A stretch of 64,000 bases of DNA from positions 3,658,001-3,722,000 of the forward strand of contig NZ_CP030050.1 of the NCBI RefSeq assembly GCF_015291705.1, read 5' to 3'. Source of the DNA: Bradyrhizobium arachidis. GTDB lineage: Bacteria; Pseudomonadota; Alphaproteobacteria; Rhizobiales; Xanthobacteraceae. The position numbers were made by a program, and so were the translations under genes. The notes under the pieces are model-generated. The model did no database searches. It was not told the origin of the DNA and saw only the letters and a list, made by a program, of their open reading frames with translations. Below, piece after piece: positions 8,726 through 17,488 of this stretch; within the stretch, counting starts at the first letter, position 1; each line of letters starts with the position of its first letter.

Positions 8726-9505
8726 ATGCCGTCGGAAATTCGCTCGCCTCGTCTCGCTGTCCTGATCGATGCCGACAATACGTCGGCCAAGATCGCGGAT
8801 GGATTGTTCGAGGAGATTGCAAAAATCGGCGAGGCCAGCGTCCGTCGCATCTACGGCGATTTCTCCAACGCGCGGTCGAAGGGCTGGGCCGACATTCTGG
8901 CGAAACACGCCATCATCCCGCAGCAGCAGTTCGCCTACACGACCGGCAAGAACGCGTCCGACATCACGCTCGTGATCGACGCGATGGATCTGCTGCACAG
9001 CGGCCGCTTCGACGGCTTCTGCCTGGTGTCGTCGGACAGCGACTTCACCCGGCTTGCCGCGCGCATCCGCGAGCACGGCATCGACGTGTTTGGGTTCGGC
9101 GAGCAGAAGACGCCGGAGAGCTTTCGGCAGGCCTGCCGAAAGTTCGTCTACACCGAGAATTTGCGCGGCGGCGTGGTGAACAATCGAGATGCCGCGTCCA
9201 CGCCACGCTCGCTGCAGCCGCCGGAAGCCGCAACATCAATCATCAAGAACGTCATCACCCAGGCGGAAAGCGAAGACGGCTGGGTCGAGCTTGGCGTCGT
9301 TGGAAAGCAGGTGACCAACCTGGCGCCCGATTTCGATCCGCGAACCTACGGGTCCCGAAAGTTGATCGACCTCGTGCGCAAGACCAACGCCTTCGACCTC
9401 GACCAGTCAAAGGGATCGGTGCGCATACGTGTCAAGCCTGTGACGGTGGCTGCGCCGGCGCCGAAACGACGTTCCCGGCGAAAAGCTGAGGAAGCCAAGA
9501 GCTGA
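8726..9505 (+). CDS. NYN-domain putative ribonuclease with C-terminal LOTUS/OST-HTH-like domain
   Basis: Protein of 259 residues. The N-terminal half is a PIN-like NYN domain with the expected acidic residues: AVLIDADNT near residue 13, GKNASDITLVIDAMDLL near 75 and CLVSSDSDFTRLA near 100. A low-complexity linker with an RDAAS-PR region follows, then about 75 residues (IIKNVI...WVELGVVGKQVTNLAPDFDPRTYG...LIDLVRKT) that resemble the OST-HTH/LOTUS RNA-binding winged helix, and a basic tail. I chose the ATG at 8726 behind GTGGGGA; a GTG at 8714 is in frame. It stands alone between tctA and adenine deaminase. The family is thought to cleave or bind structured RNA; the target here is unknown. Confidence 0.82.
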   Translation: MPSEIRSPRLAVLIDADNTSAKIADGLFEEIAKIGEASVRRIYGDFSNARSKGWADILAKHAIIPQQQFAYTTGKNASDITLVIDAMDLLHSGRFDGFCLVSSDSDFTRLAARIREHGIDVFGFGEQKTPESFRQACRKFVYTENLRGGVVNNRDAASTPRSLQPPEAATSIIKNVITQAESEDGWVELGVVGKQVTNLAPDFDPRTYGSRKLIDLVRKTNAFDLDQSKGSVRIRVKPVTVAAPAPKRRSRRKAEEAKS

Positions 9506-9648
9506 TCGCGAGGGCCCAAGCTCGCCATGGCCTGAAACGCCGGCGACGTTGCCCAATGCGTAAGCACGAGTGCCGTTTTATTTGAGTTGCCCCTGCCGCC
9601 GTCGGAGGCAACCATTACTGGGCTGTCCATGTCACGCGAGAGCCTCCG

Positions 9649-11451
9649 ATGACCAAACTGACCCGTTTTTCCGTCGCGCCGCTGCACAGCATGACGCGGC
9701 GCCTCGCGGATGTTGCCTCGGGGCGCCTCGCGCCGGACCTCGTCGTCACGGGTGCGCGGGTGCTCTCGACCTATTCAGAGCGTATCCATCCAGGCCGCGA
9801 GGTCTGGATCACCGGCGGCCGCATCGCGGCGGTGAAGCCGGCCGGAGCGGCAAAGAAGGTCTGGAGCGGGGTCGCGACTTACGACGCGGCCGGCGGCATC
9901 ATCGCGCCAGGACTGGTCGATCCGCACATCCACATCGAATCCTCGATGGTGACGGCCTGCGCCTATGCCGAGGCCGCGCTGCTCAACGGCACCACCACGA
10001 TCTTCTGCGACAGCCACGAGATCGGCAACGTCATGGACGTCGCCGGCGTCGAGGCGATGCTGGAGGACGCCCGCGAGGCGCCGCTGTCGATCTTCCTGAC
10101 GGTGCCGAGCACGGTGCCGGCGACCTCGGCCGAGCTTGAGACCGCCGGTGGCGACCTCACGCCGGACAAGATCGCAGGCCTGTTCGATCGCTGGCCCGAG
10201 GCGGTCGCGCTCGGCGAGAAGATGGACTTCGTGCCTGTCACGATGGGTGACGAGCGCAGCCATGCGATCCTCGCCGCTGCCCTGAAGCGGGGACGGCCGG
10301 TGTCCGGCCATGTCTATGGCCGCGAATTCGTCGCGGCCTATGCGGCATCGGGCGTCACTGACACCCATGAAGCGATCGACCGCGACATCGCCGACGATCT
10401 GCTCGACGCCGGCGTCTGGGTGTTCCTGCGCGGGGGCCCACCGACCACGCCATGGCATTCGCTGCCGCAGGCGATCCGCACCATCACCGAGCTCGGGGCC
10501 TCGCACAAGCGCGCGGCGGTCTGCACCGACGACCGCGACGCCGACGATTTGCTGCTGTTCGGACTCGATTGGGTGGTGCGCGAAGCCGTGAAAGCCGGGA
10601 TGTCGCCGGAGCAGGCCTGGTCGATGGGCTCGCTGCACGGCGCGACGCGTTTCGGCATGGAGGGCGATATCGGCGGGCTTGGCGGCGGCCGCCGCGCCGA
10701 TCTCGTGCTGATGGACGATCAGCTCAGGCCACAATGCACCTGGTATGGCGGCGAGCTGATGGTCGAGCACGGCAGGATTACCAAGCTGCTCGATCAGGCG
10801 CTGTCGCAGCGCTACGAATATCCCAAAGCGGCTTATGCGACCGTCAAACTGCCGGCGAAGATGAAGCTGACGCCGGAACTGCCGGCGAAGGCCTGCACCG
10901 TTAACGCAATCAAGACCGCGCTGCCCGGCATCACGCTGATCCATGAGAAGGTTGCGATCGAGCCGGTAAAGGACTGGCCGTCGCTGTTCGCGCGCTACGG
11001 TCTCTGCTTCGTCGCAGTGGTCGAGCGCCATGGCAAATCGCCTGGCAACGTCGCTCATGGCCTCCTCAAGGACTTTGGCCTGAAGCGGGGCGCGGTCGCC
11101 TCCAGCGTCGGCCATGACAGCCACAACATCATCGTCGGCGGAACCAACGAGGCCGACATGCAGGTGGCGATATCGGCGATCAAGGAAAAGCAGGGCGGCG
11201 TTTGCGTCGTCGCCAACGGCGAGGTGAGGGCGCTGGTGCCGCTGCCGATCGCCGGCCTGCTCTCCGACAAGCGTGTGACGGAAGTCGCTGAAGAGGTGAA
11301 GGTGCTGAAGAAGGAATGGGCCGAGGCCGGCTGCACTATCCCCTACATGGGGTTCAATTTGATTCCGCTATCGGTCATTCCGGAAATTCGTATCACCGAC
11401 AAGGGCCTGGTGCTGGTACCTCAGATGGAGCTGGCGCCGCTGTTCGAGTGA
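9649..11451 (+). CDS. ade: Adenine deaminase
   Basis: Cytoplasmic metal-dependent amidohydrolase of 600 residues that converts adenine to hypoxanthine and ammonia in purine salvage or use as a nitrogen source. Metal-binding motifs are in order: DPHIHIESS (residues 91-99), CDSHE (about 122), the GHVYG histidine near 222 and the late TDDRDADDL aspartate near 290. The C-terminal domain has the family's [15 protein letters not shown] segment, and the length is typical. The ATG at 9649 follows GAGAGCC. There is no obvious operon partner; the 143 bp upstream hold only a short GTTGCC/GGCAAC inverted repeat. Its purine role does not obviously connect with the glyoxylate genes downstream, except that purine breakdown also yields glyoxylate. 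Confidence 0.93.
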   Translation: MTKLTRFSVAPLHSMTRRLADVASGRLAPDLVVTGARVLSTYSERIHPGREVWITGGRIAAVKPAGAAKKVWSGVATYDAAGGIIAPGLVDPHIHIESSMVTACAYAEAALLNGTTTIFCDSHEIGNVMDVAGVEAMLEDAREAPLSIFLTVPSTVPATSAELETAGGDLTPDKIAGLFDRWPEAVALGEKMDFVPVTMGDERSHAILAAALKRGRPVSGHVYGREFVAAYAASGVTDTHEAIDRDIADDLLDAGVWVFLRGGPPTTPWHSLPQAIRTITELGASHKRAAVCTDDRDADDLLLFGLDWVVREAVKAGMSPEQAWSMGSLHGATRFGMEGDIGGLGGGRRADLVLMDDQLRPQCTWYGGELMVEHGRITKLLDQALSQRYEYPKAAYATVKLPAKMKLTPELPAKACTVNAIKTALPGITLIHEKVAIEPVKDWPSLFARYGLCFVAVVERHGKSPGNVAHGLLKDFGLKRGAVASSVGHDSHNIIVGGTNEADMQVAISAIKEKQGGVCVVANGEVRALVPLPIAGLLSDKRVTEVAEEVKVLKKEWAEAGCTIPYMGFNLIPLSVIPEIRITDKGLVLVPQMELAPLFE

Positions 11452-11531
11452 TTTCTTTCATGCATTTCTCGATCTAAGCGCTTGAGGCAGCCGCATTTTT
11501 CTCAACGCTGCCGCATCGTGGAAAATAAAAT

Positions 11532-11548
11532 CGATCTCGTTGAGATCG
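11532..11548. promoter_or_regulatory. Inverted repeat CGATCTC-GTT-GAGATCG upstream of gcl
   Basis: A perfect 7-bp inverted repeat with a 3-bp centre lies 54 bp before the gcl start codon. A second, weaker pair GGCAGC/GCTGCC spans 11486-11512. Either could be an operator for the glyoxylate operon. No dedicated regulator gene adjoins gcl; the nearest candidate is the IclR-type protein at 4767-5609. Confidence 0.4.
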
Positions 11549-11602
11549 GCTTCTCCGCATCTGATGATCTCGCTCGCTGACTTAAACCAAGCGAGGTCCG
11601 AT

Positions 11603-13393
11603 ATGGCGAAGATGCGAGCTGTCGATGCAGCCGTGCGTATCCTGGAGAAGGAAGGCATCTCGACGGCCTTCGGCGTTCCCGGGGCGGCGATCAATCCGCT
11701 TTACTCGGCGCTGAAGAAGCGCGGCTCGATCCGCCACATCCTGGCGCGCCATGTCGAGGGCGCCTCGCACATGGCCGAGGGCTATACGCGGGCGAAGGCC
11801 GGCAATATCGGCGTCTGCATCGGCACCTCGGGGCCGGCCGGCACCGACATGATCACCGGGCTCTATTCGGCGATCGCCGATTCCATCCCGATCCTCTGCA
11901 TCACCGGACAGGCGCCGCGAGCGCGGCTGTACAAGGAAGACTTCCAGGCCGTCGACATCGAATCGATCGCAAAGCCCGTGACGAAATGGGCGGTGACTGT
12001 GCGCGAGCCGGCGCTGGTGCCGCGCGTGTTCAGCCAGGCGTTTCACGTGATGCGGTCTGGCCGGCCCGGACCGGTGCTGATCGACATGCCGCTCGACGTG
12101 CAACTCGCCGAGATCGAGTTCGACGACGAGACCTATGAGCCGCTGCCGGTCTACAAGCCCGCCGCGACCCGCAAGCAGGTCGAAAAGGCGCTGGAGATGC
12201 TCAATGCCGCCGAACGGCCGCTGATCGTCGCGGGCGGCGGCATCATCAATGCCGATGCGTCGGACCTGCTGGTCGAATTCGCCGAGATCGCCAACGTCCC
12301 CGTCGTGCCGACGCTGATGGGGTGGGGCGCGATCCCCGACGACCATGTGCTGATGGCCGGCATGGTCGGCCTTCAGACCAGCCACCGCTACGGCAATGCC
12401 ACGCTGCTCGAATCCGACTTCGTGCTCGGCATCGGCAACCGCTGGGCCAACCGTCATACCGGCTCGGTCGAGACTTACACCAAGGGCCGCAAATTCGTGC
12501 ATGTCGACATCGAGCCGACCCAGATCGGGCGCGTGTTCAATCCCGATCTCGGTATCGTCTCGGATGCCAAGGCCGCGCTCGAACTTTTCGTCGCCGTCGC
12601 CAGGGAGTGGCGCCGGTCAGGCAGGCTCCGCGAGCGCCAGGCGTGGCCCGCGGCCTGCCGCGATCGCAAGAAGACCATGCTGCGCAAGAGCCATTTCGAC
12701 AACGTTCCGATCAAGCCGCAGCGCGTCTATGAGGAGATGAACAAGGCGTTCAGCCGCGACACCACCTATGTCACGGTGATCGGCCTGTCGCAGATCGCCG
12801 GTGCGCAGTTCCTCGGCGTCTACAAGCCGCGCAATTGGATCAATGCGGGGCAGGCGGGTCCGCTCGGCTGGACGCTGCCCGCCGCGCTCGGCGTGCGTGC
12901 CGCCTGTCCGGATCGGGAGATCGTGGCGCTGTCCGGCGACTACGACTTCCAGTTCCTAATCGAGGAGCTCGCGGTCGGGGCGCAGTTCAACCTGCCCTAC
13001 ATCCACGTCGTCGTGAACAATTCCTATCTCGGCCTGATCCGCCAGGCCCAGCGCGGTTTCGACATGGACTACCACGTTCAGCTCTCCTTCGAGAACATCA
13101 ACGCGCCCGAGATCGGCGTCTACGGCGTCGATCATGTCGCGGTCGCCGAAGGCCTCGGCTGCAAGGCGATCCGCGTCACGGACCCGAAGGACACACAGGC
13201 TGCATTCGCGACCGCGCGCGAATTGATGGCCAAGCATCGCGTGCCGGTGGTGGTGGAGTTCATCCTCGAACGCGTCACCAACATCGCGATGGGCACCGAG
13301 ATCGACAATATCGTCGAGTTCGAGGAGGTGCTGGACCTGCCGCTCGACGAGGTCGGGACCAAGCAGCCCGCCGTGCTGCAGCCGGCAGAATAG
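11603..13393 (+). CDS. gcl: Glyoxylate carboligase (tartronate-semialdehyde synthase)
   Basis: Joins two glyoxylate molecules to tartronate semialdehyde and CO2, the entry of the glycerate pathway. The 596 residues closely follow the E. coli Gcl sequence as I recall it, including the N-terminus [11 protein letters not shown], the run [17 protein letters not shown] and the late [22 protein letters not shown]-binding region. Residue 51 is valine, as in other Gcl proteins, in place of the glutamate that nearly all TPP enzymes use, which supports Gcl over other acetolactate-synthase relatives. The family also binds FAD without redox use. I chose the ATG at 11603 behind GCGAGG. It is followed after 9 bases by hyi and then by glxR, a complete glyoxylate-to-glycerate operon. 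Confidence 0.97.
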   Translation: MAKMRAVDAAVRILEKEGISTAFGVPGAAINPLYSALKKRGSIRHILARHVEGASHMAEGYTRAKAGNIGVCIGTSGPAGTDMITGLYSAIADSIPILCITGQAPRARLYKEDFQAVDIESIAKPVTKWAVTVREPALVPRVFSQAFHVMRSGRPGPVLIDMPLDVQLAEIEFDDETYEPLPVYKPAATRKQVEKALEMLNAAERPLIVAGGGIINADASDLLVEFAEIANVPVVPTLMGWGAIPDDHVLMAGMVGLQTSHRYGNATLLESDFVLGIGNRWANRHTGSVETYTKGRKFVHVDIEPTQIGRVFNPDLGIVSDAKAALELFVAVAREWRRSGRLRERQAWPAACRDRKKTMLRKSHFDNVPIKPQRVYEEMNKAFSRDTTYVTVIGLSQIAGAQFLGVYKPRNWINAGQAGPLGWTLPAALGVRAACPDREIVALSGDYDFQFLIEELAVGAQFNLPYIHVVVNNSYLGLIRQAQRGFDMDYHVQLSFENINAPEIGVYGVDHVAVAEGLGCKAIRVTDPKDTQAAFATARELMAKHRVPVVVEFILERVTNIAMGTEIDNIVEFEEVLDLPLDEVGTKQPAVLQPAE

Positions 13394-13402
13394 GGGACAG
13401 CG

Positions 13403-14188
13403 ATGCCGAAATTTGCCGCCAACCTCACCATGCTCTTCAACGAGATGCCGTTCCTCGACCGCTTCGCTGCGGCGAAGGCGGCCGGATTTTCCGGGGTCGA
13501 GTATCTCTTCCCCTATGATTTCGACAAGGCGCAGCTGCGCGAGCAGCTCGAGGCCCATGGCCTGACGCAGGTCCTGCACAATCTGCCCGCAGGCAATTGG
13601 GCCGGCGGAGAGCGCGGCATCGCGATCCTGCCTGATCGCGTCAGCGAATTCCGCGACGGCGTATTCCGCGCCATCGACTATGCCAAGGCGCTCGATTGCG
13701 ACCAGCTCAACTGCCTCGTCGGCATTGCGCCTGCGGATGCCGATCGGAGCGAGCTTCAGGAGACGCTGGTCGGAAACCTGCGCTTCGCCGCCTCGACGCT
13801 GGCGCGGGAGAACATCAAGCTGCTGGTCGAGCCGATCAACACGCTCGACATTCCCGGCTTCTTCCTCAACGGGACCGAGCAGGCGGTGCAGCTGATCTCC
13901 GAGGTACGGTCGAACAATCTGTTCATCCAGTACGATATCTATCACATGCAGATCATGGAGGGCGATCTCGCCCGCACCATGCAGGAATATCTGCCGCAGA
14001 TCGCACACATCCAGCTCGCCGATAATCCTGGCCGCCATGAGCCCGGCACCGGCGAGATCAACTATCCCTTCCTGTTCCGCCATCTCGACGCGATCGGCTA
14101 TCGCGGCTGGATCGGCTGCGAATACAAGCCGCGCACCACGACGCTGGAAGGCCTGTCCTGGCACGCCGCGCAGACGTTTGAGACCTGA
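13403..14188 (+). CDS. hyi: Hydroxypyruvate isomerase
   Basis: TIM-barrel enzyme of 261 residues that interconverts hydroxypyruvate and tartronate semialdehyde. It has the expected metal-binding acidic and histidine positions of the xylose-isomerase-like fold: VEPINT (Glu near 144), QYDIYHMQ (Asp and His near 178-181), HIQLAD and the late GCEYKP (Glu near 240). The start NLTMLFNEMPFLDRF is typical of Hyi. AGGGGA precedes the ATG, 9 bases after the gcl stop codon. Cytoplasmic, second gene of the gcl operon. Confidence 0.95.
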   Translation: MPKFAANLTMLFNEMPFLDRFAAAKAAGFSGVEYLFPYDFDKAQLREQLEAHGLTQVLHNLPAGNWAGGERGIAILPDRVSEFRDGVFRAIDYAKALDCDQLNCLVGIAPADADRSELQETLVGNLRFAASTLARENIKLLVEPINTLDIPGFFLNGTEQAVQLISEVRSNNLFIQYDIYHMQIMEGDLARTMQEYLPQIAHIQLADNPGRHEPGTGEINYPFLFRHLDAIGYRGWIGCEYKPRTTTLEGLSWHAAQTFET

Positions 14189-14200
14189 GGAAACCCGGAC

Positions 14201-15088
14201 ATGATCGACATCGGCTTCATCGGACTTGGCACCATGGGACGGCCGATGGCCGGCCACCTCCTGGCGGCGGGCCATCGCGTGCTGCTGCATGACGTCGCCC
14301 CTGTTGCTCCCGAACTGATCGCCGCCGGCGGCGTTGCCTGCGAATCAGCCAAGCAGATCGCGGAGGAGGCGGATGCGGTCATCATCATGGTGCCGGATAC
14401 GCCGCATGTGGAGGCTGTGCTGTTCGGTAAGGACGGCGTCGCGGCCGGCATCTCCAAGGGCAAGATCGTGGTCGATATGAGCTCGATCTCGCCGCTGGCC
14501 ACCAAGGAGTTCGCGAAGAAGATCGAGGCGCTTGGCGCGGACTATCTCGACGCGCCGGTGTCGGGCGGCGAGGTCGGCGCGAAAGCTGCGAGCCTCACCA
14601 TCATGGTCGGCGGGCCGGAGCGCGCCTTTGGCACGATGAAACCGGTCTTCGACAAGATGGGCAAGAACGTTACCCATGTCGGTGCCAATGGCGATGGCCA
14701 GACCACCAAGGTCGCCAACCAGATCATCGTCGCGCTGACGATCGAGGCGGTCAGCGAGGCGCTGCTGTTCGCATCGAAAGCCGGCGCCGATCCGGCACTG
14801 GTGCGCAAGGCGCTGATGGGCGGTTTTGCCTCGTCGCGGATTCTTGAAGTGCATGGCGAGCGCATGGTGAAGCGCAATTTCGAGCCCGGCTTCCGCATCG
14901 AACTGCATCAGAAGGATCTCAACCTCGCGCTCGAAGGCGCCCGCTCGCTCGGCCTGTCGCTGCCGAGCACGGCGGTAGCGCAGCAATTGTTTTCGTCCTG
15001 CACCGCGCATGGCGGCAAGGCCTGGGATCATTCCGCCATGGTGCGGGCGCTGGAACTGATGGCGGGCCATGAGATCGCAGCCAGCTGA
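14201..15088 (+). CDS. glxR: 2-hydroxy-3-oxopropionate (tartronate semialdehyde) reductase
   Basis: NAD(P)H-dependent reductase of 295 residues producing D-glycerate. The Rossmann motif GFIGLGTMGRPMA is at residues 5-17. The substrate-binding DAPVSGGEVGAKAASL follows near 120, and the catalytic lysine is in TTKVANQI near 170. This is the usual 3-hydroxyisobutyrate-dehydrogenase-like family layout; gene order after gcl and hyi fixes the specific call. GAGGAAA precedes the ATG, 12 bases after hyi. It is the last gene of the operon; a short TGTTAC/GTAACA palindrome follows at 15091-15105. Confidence 0.94.
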   Translation: MIDIGFIGLGTMGRPMAGHLLAAGHRVLLHDVAPVAPELIAAGGVACESAKQIAEEADAVIIMVPDTPHVEAVLFGKDGVAAGISKGKIVVDMSSISPLATKEFAKKIEALGADYLDAPVSGGEVGAKAASLTIMVGGPERAFGTMKPVFDKMGKNVTHVGANGDGQTTKVANQIIVALTIEAVSEALLFASKAGADPALVRKALMGGFASSRILEVHGERMVKRNFEPGFRIELHQKDLNLALEGARSLGLSLPSTAVAQQLFSSCTAHGGKAWDHSAMVRALELMAGHEIAAS

Positions 15089-15102
15089 ACTGTTACGCGG
15101 TA

Positions 15103-15197
15103 ACACTCTCCGGATGTGATGCATCTTTCGACCCGGCGGAACCGGAACAATGCTTCGGTCCCGCGGGTTGAAGGCGCACAACAACACTGGAGAGTGT
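15103..15197 (+). promoter_or_regulatory. Structured leader that can mask the ribosome-binding site of the DUF1236 gene
   Basis: ACACTCTCC (15103-15111) is perfectly complementary to GGAGAGTGT (15189-15197), which contains the Shine-Dalgarno sequence of the next gene. Between them, 15129-15170 forms an imperfect hairpin (CGACCCG...CGGGTTG). If transcription starts upstream of 15103, the leader would close on the ribosome-binding site. The transcription start is not known. Confidence 0.4.
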
Positions 15198-15201
15198 GAA
15201 T

Positions 15202-15585
15202 ATGAAGACCCGTCTTGCGATTTCGTTGGCTGCCGCGTCGCTGCTGGCGTCGAGCGCAGCCTTTGCCCAGTCGACGACCGAACAGGGCGCCAGGGACGGC
15301 GCGCGTGCGGGCGGCGACATCGGCGGTCCGGTCGGCGCGATGGTCGGCGGCACCGTCGGGGCGGCCGTCGGCGCGGGCCTCGAGATTCCGAATGCCGTGC
15401 TGGGCGGAATCCCGCGCAGTGACTCCGTCGTGGTCCAAGAGCGCGTCGTGGTCGGCGAGCCGCTGCCCCCGACCGTGGTGCTGCGGCCGGTGCCGAACTA
15501 CACCGAGTACCGCTATGCGGTCGTGAACGATCGCCGCGTGATCGTCGAGCCGCGCACGCGCCGCGTGGTGAAGATCATCGACTGA
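15202..15585 (+). CDS. DUF1236-type secreted protein with glycine-zipper segment
   Basis: Small exported protein of 127 residues. A Sec signal peptide covers about residues 1-23 (MKTRLAISL...SSAAFAQ). Then comes a Gly/Ala-rich zipper-like stretch (GGDIGGPVGAMVGGTVGAAVG), which can associate with membranes, and a C-terminal block YTEYRYAVVNDRRVIVEP that matches the DUF1236 pattern common in rhizobial exported proteins. Function unknown, probably envelope or periplasmic. The ATG at 15202 has GGAGAG seven bases upstream. Its leader is predicted to fold (15103-15197). It is a monocistronic unit convergent with the VanZ-like gene. Confidence 0.8.
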   Translation: MKTRLAISLAAASLLASSAAFAQSTTEQGARDGARAGGDIGGPVGAMVGGTVGAAVGAGLEIPNAVLGGIPRSDSVVVQERVVVGEPLPPTVVLRPVPNYTEYRYAVVNDRRVIVEPRTRRVVKIID

Positions 15586-15624
15586 TCGAAGCGTAGACTT
15601 TGGAGAGCCGGGCCCTGCAGAGCA

Positions 15625-16002
15625 TCACTCCGCGGGGCCCTGGCTTGTCAGGGTCGCATTTGCGCGAAGGCGCGCGAGCGCCCAATCGGCTGCGGTGGCG
15701 AGCGCAAAGCCGATGCAGGCCGTGCCGGCATCGACCAGAAAATCCTCCACTCGCGCATGCCGTCCCGGTGCCCACAATTGCATCAGCTCGAGCATGCCGA
15801 TCAGGGCCACCGCGATAGCGGTGACTGCCAGGCGGCGATTCCTGTAAGCGAGGCCAAAGGCCAGCCCGACCAGGAGGAAGGCGAGGGCATGCTCGCCATC
15901 CTGCCCGAGATCGGAATGCGGCCGCAGGGTCGGCGGTCCCAAGGTCGCAAAAGTGACGGCGGCCGCTAGAAGCCAGGCAAACAGGCGAACAAGAATGGAC
16001 AT
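15625..16002 (-). CDS. VanZ-like small membrane protein
   Basis: Membrane protein of 125 residues with three to four hydrophobic helices (starting MSILVRLFAWLLAAAVTFATLGP). It has the VanZ-family feature of an acidic/histidine turn after the first helix (DLGQDGEHALAF) and a conserved LELMQLWAPGRHARVEDFLVDAGT segment. The function of such proteins is unclear; the name comes from a glycopeptide-resistance accessory protein, and I do not infer resistance. The ATG at 16002 was chosen because the hydrophobic start is typical; the frame stays open further upstream but reads as non-coding. It is convergent with the DUF1236 gene. Confidence 0.72.
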   Translation of the reverse strand: MSILVRLFAWLLAAAVTFATLGPPTLRPHSDLGQDGEHALAFLLVGLAFGLAYRNRRLAVTAIAVALIGMLELMQLWAPGRHARVEDFLVDAGTACIGFALATAADWALARLRANATLTSQGPAE

Positions 16003-16078
16003 TCGGCGCCGATAGCACGGATTTGCAACGGCCTGTACCGGATATGGATCAGATCGCCGTGTAGTTAATGACGAAACC

Positions 16079-16675
16079 TTAAAGTGGCTCGCGCACGCCG
16101 AGGCCGTGCATGAAACGCTCCCGTATTTGCACGGGGTCACGCCGGGTGGTGCCGACCCCGGGCTTGTCGTCGATGCGCACCGCGATCAGGCTGGGCTCGG
16201 AGCGTGACATCGCCTCTTCGACCAGACGCTCGAAATCCTCCTCGTCTGCGGCCCAGGCGCTGTTGGCGAGCCCTGAAGCGGTGGCGATGCCGACGATGTC
16301 GGCCACACTCGCAGCCGGCGTCGGCTGCGCGCCGGTGATCTGGTAGATGCCGTTGTCCATCACGATCATGATCAGGTTCTTCGGCTTCAACGCCGCAATG
16401 GTCGAGAGCGCGCCGAGCTGCATCAGCAGCGAGCCGTCGCCTTCGAGCGCGAAAACGCGGCGGTCGGGCTGCGCCAGCGCGACGCCAAGCGCGATCGGAA
16501 AGGCGAGGCCCATGCTACCGAGCATGTAAAAATTCTGCGGGCGGTGGCCGGCGGCCCAGAGATCGAAATTGGTATTGCCGATGCCGCCGATCACGGCTTC
16601 CTCGTGCTTGAGCTTCGCGATCAGGCGCGAGGTGACGTCGAAGCGGTTCATCACTTTGGTGTTGCGCGTGGTCAT
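16079..16675 (-). CDS. TPP-dependent 2-oxoacid decarboxylase, beta subunit (sulfopyruvate/phosphonopyruvate decarboxylase-like)
   Basis: This polypeptide of 198 residues is only the C-terminal TPP/Mg-binding half of a decarboxylase: GSMGLAFPIALGVALAQPDR, then the GDGSLLMQLGAL...MDNGIYQITG motif (GDG-X25-30-N). Its partner half is encoded immediately upstream (16684-17244). Split alpha/beta enzymes of this type include ComDE sulfopyruvate decarboxylase. I prefer the ATG at 16675; a GTG at 16687 would overlap the alpha stop codon (GTGA) and add four residues. The pair is divergent from a D-2-hydroxyacid dehydrogenase gene, which could supply the 2-oxoacid. The substrate is not determined. Confidence 0.8.
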   Translation of the reverse strand: MTTRNTKVMNRFDVTSRLIAKLKHEEAVIGGIGNTNFDLWAAGHRPQNFYMLGSMGLAFPIALGVALAQPDRRVFALEGDGSLLMQLGALSTIAALKPKNLIMIVMDNGIYQITGAQPTPAASVADIVGIATASGLANSAWAADEEDFERLVEEAMSRSEPSLIAVRIDDKPGVGTTRRDPVQIRERFMHGLGVREPL

Positions 16676-16683
16676 GGCAGCGC

Positions 16684-17244
16684 TCACTTGTCGAAGGTCT
16701 TGCCGCCGGTGAGCAGCGGGTTGAGGATCAGCGCCACCGGCGCCTGCGTGGTCACGGCCTGCTTGATCGAGCGGTCGGCGATGAATTCGAGCTCGTCGAG
16801 CCGGGTGATGGTGTGGTGCTCCAGCGCGAGCGAGTCCAGCACCGGGCGCATGGTGCGGCAGACCAGCGACTGTCCGTAATTGAACTCGCCGAGCGTGCCG
16901 CGCTCGGACACGAACATGATCAGCGGGATCTGGTAGGGCACCGCGAGCGAGGCGAGCACGTTGGCGAGCGTTGCAAAGCCGGAGGTCTGCATCAGCACCG
17001 CGCCGCGTCGTCCACCCATCCAGGCGCCGGAGACAATGCCGACGGCCTCTTCCTCGCGGGCGGTGGCGAAGGTGGTGAAGAAGGGATCGGCATGCAAATT
17101 CTTGATCAGCGGCGTCAGCACGCGGTCGGGCACGTAAGGGATGAGGCTGATCTCGTTCCGCTTCAGGGTCTGCAGGACGATGCCATGCCAGCTCTTGTCG
17201 CCGGACCCCTGTGCCGCCTGAGCCTGCTGTTCCGCAATCGCCAT
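16684..17244 (-). CDS. TPP-dependent 2-oxoacid decarboxylase, alpha subunit
   Basis: This protein of 186 residues is the N-terminal pyrimidine-binding half of a TPP enzyme: EISLIPYVPDRVLTPLI, then TAREEEAVGIVSGAWMGGRRG, which carries the activating glutamate of the EEEA motif near residue 65, and VLMQTSGFATLANVLASLAVPYQIPLIM. It completes the beta subunit encoded just downstream; together they equal one ordinary decarboxylase. The ATG at 17244 follows GGGAGAACGCA. The closest characterised relatives I can name are sulfopyruvate and phosphonopyruvate decarboxylases, but neither sulfonate nor phosphonate genes occur nearby. Confidence 0.8.
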   Translation of the reverse strand: MAIAEQQAQAAQGSGDKSWHGIVLQTLKRNEISLIPYVPDRVLTPLIKNLHADPFFTTFATAREEEAVGIVSGAWMGGRRGAVLMQTSGFATLANVLASLAVPYQIPLIMFVSERGTLGEFNYGQSLVCRTMRPVLDSLALEHHTITRLDELEFIADRSIKQAVTTQAPVALILNPLLTGGKTFDK

Positions 17245-17425
17245 TGCGTTCTCCCTCGAGCCGCGCATGCTTCTTGGTTCTGGCCGTCGCGGCGGTCTGC
17301 CGAACTTGACGCAGGCAGCGGGATTGTCAACATGCCCGGGCCGGCACCGTGATCTGCGCCAGATGGCCTGCCGCGGCCGGCACCGCCATGGCATAAGCGG
17401 CAACAATGAGAAACGGGAGGGACGC

Positions 17426-17488
17426 ATGGACGGGGCGCGGATTGCGCAGGCCTTGCGGGTCTCCATGAGAGAGCCGGAAGGGTCCTGA
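17426..17488 (+). CDS. 20-residue upstream ORF coupled to the 2-hydroxyacid dehydrogenase
   Basis: The ATG at 17426 has an excellent Shine-Dalgarno sequence (GGGAGGG, four bases upstream), while the dehydrogenase start has no comparable one. The small frame encodes MDGARIAQALRVSMREPEGS and stops in a TGATG overlap with the dehydrogenase ATG at 17488. That layout is typical of translational coupling. It may be a leader whose only job is to bring ribosomes to the next gene. No homologue is recognised. Confidence 0.5.
   Translation: MDGARIAQALRVSMREPEGS

Noticed and set aside
15625..16002. Glycopeptide resistance gene (VanZ)
   Set aside because: Only the membrane-protein family resemblance is present; no other van gene occurs, so no resistance role is claimed.
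17306..17330. TTGAC-N15-GTCAA as an operator for the hydroxyacid dehydrogenase/decarboxylase pair
   Set aside because: Only 5-bp arms with a long spacer, and both arms can equally be -35 hexamers of divergent promoters.
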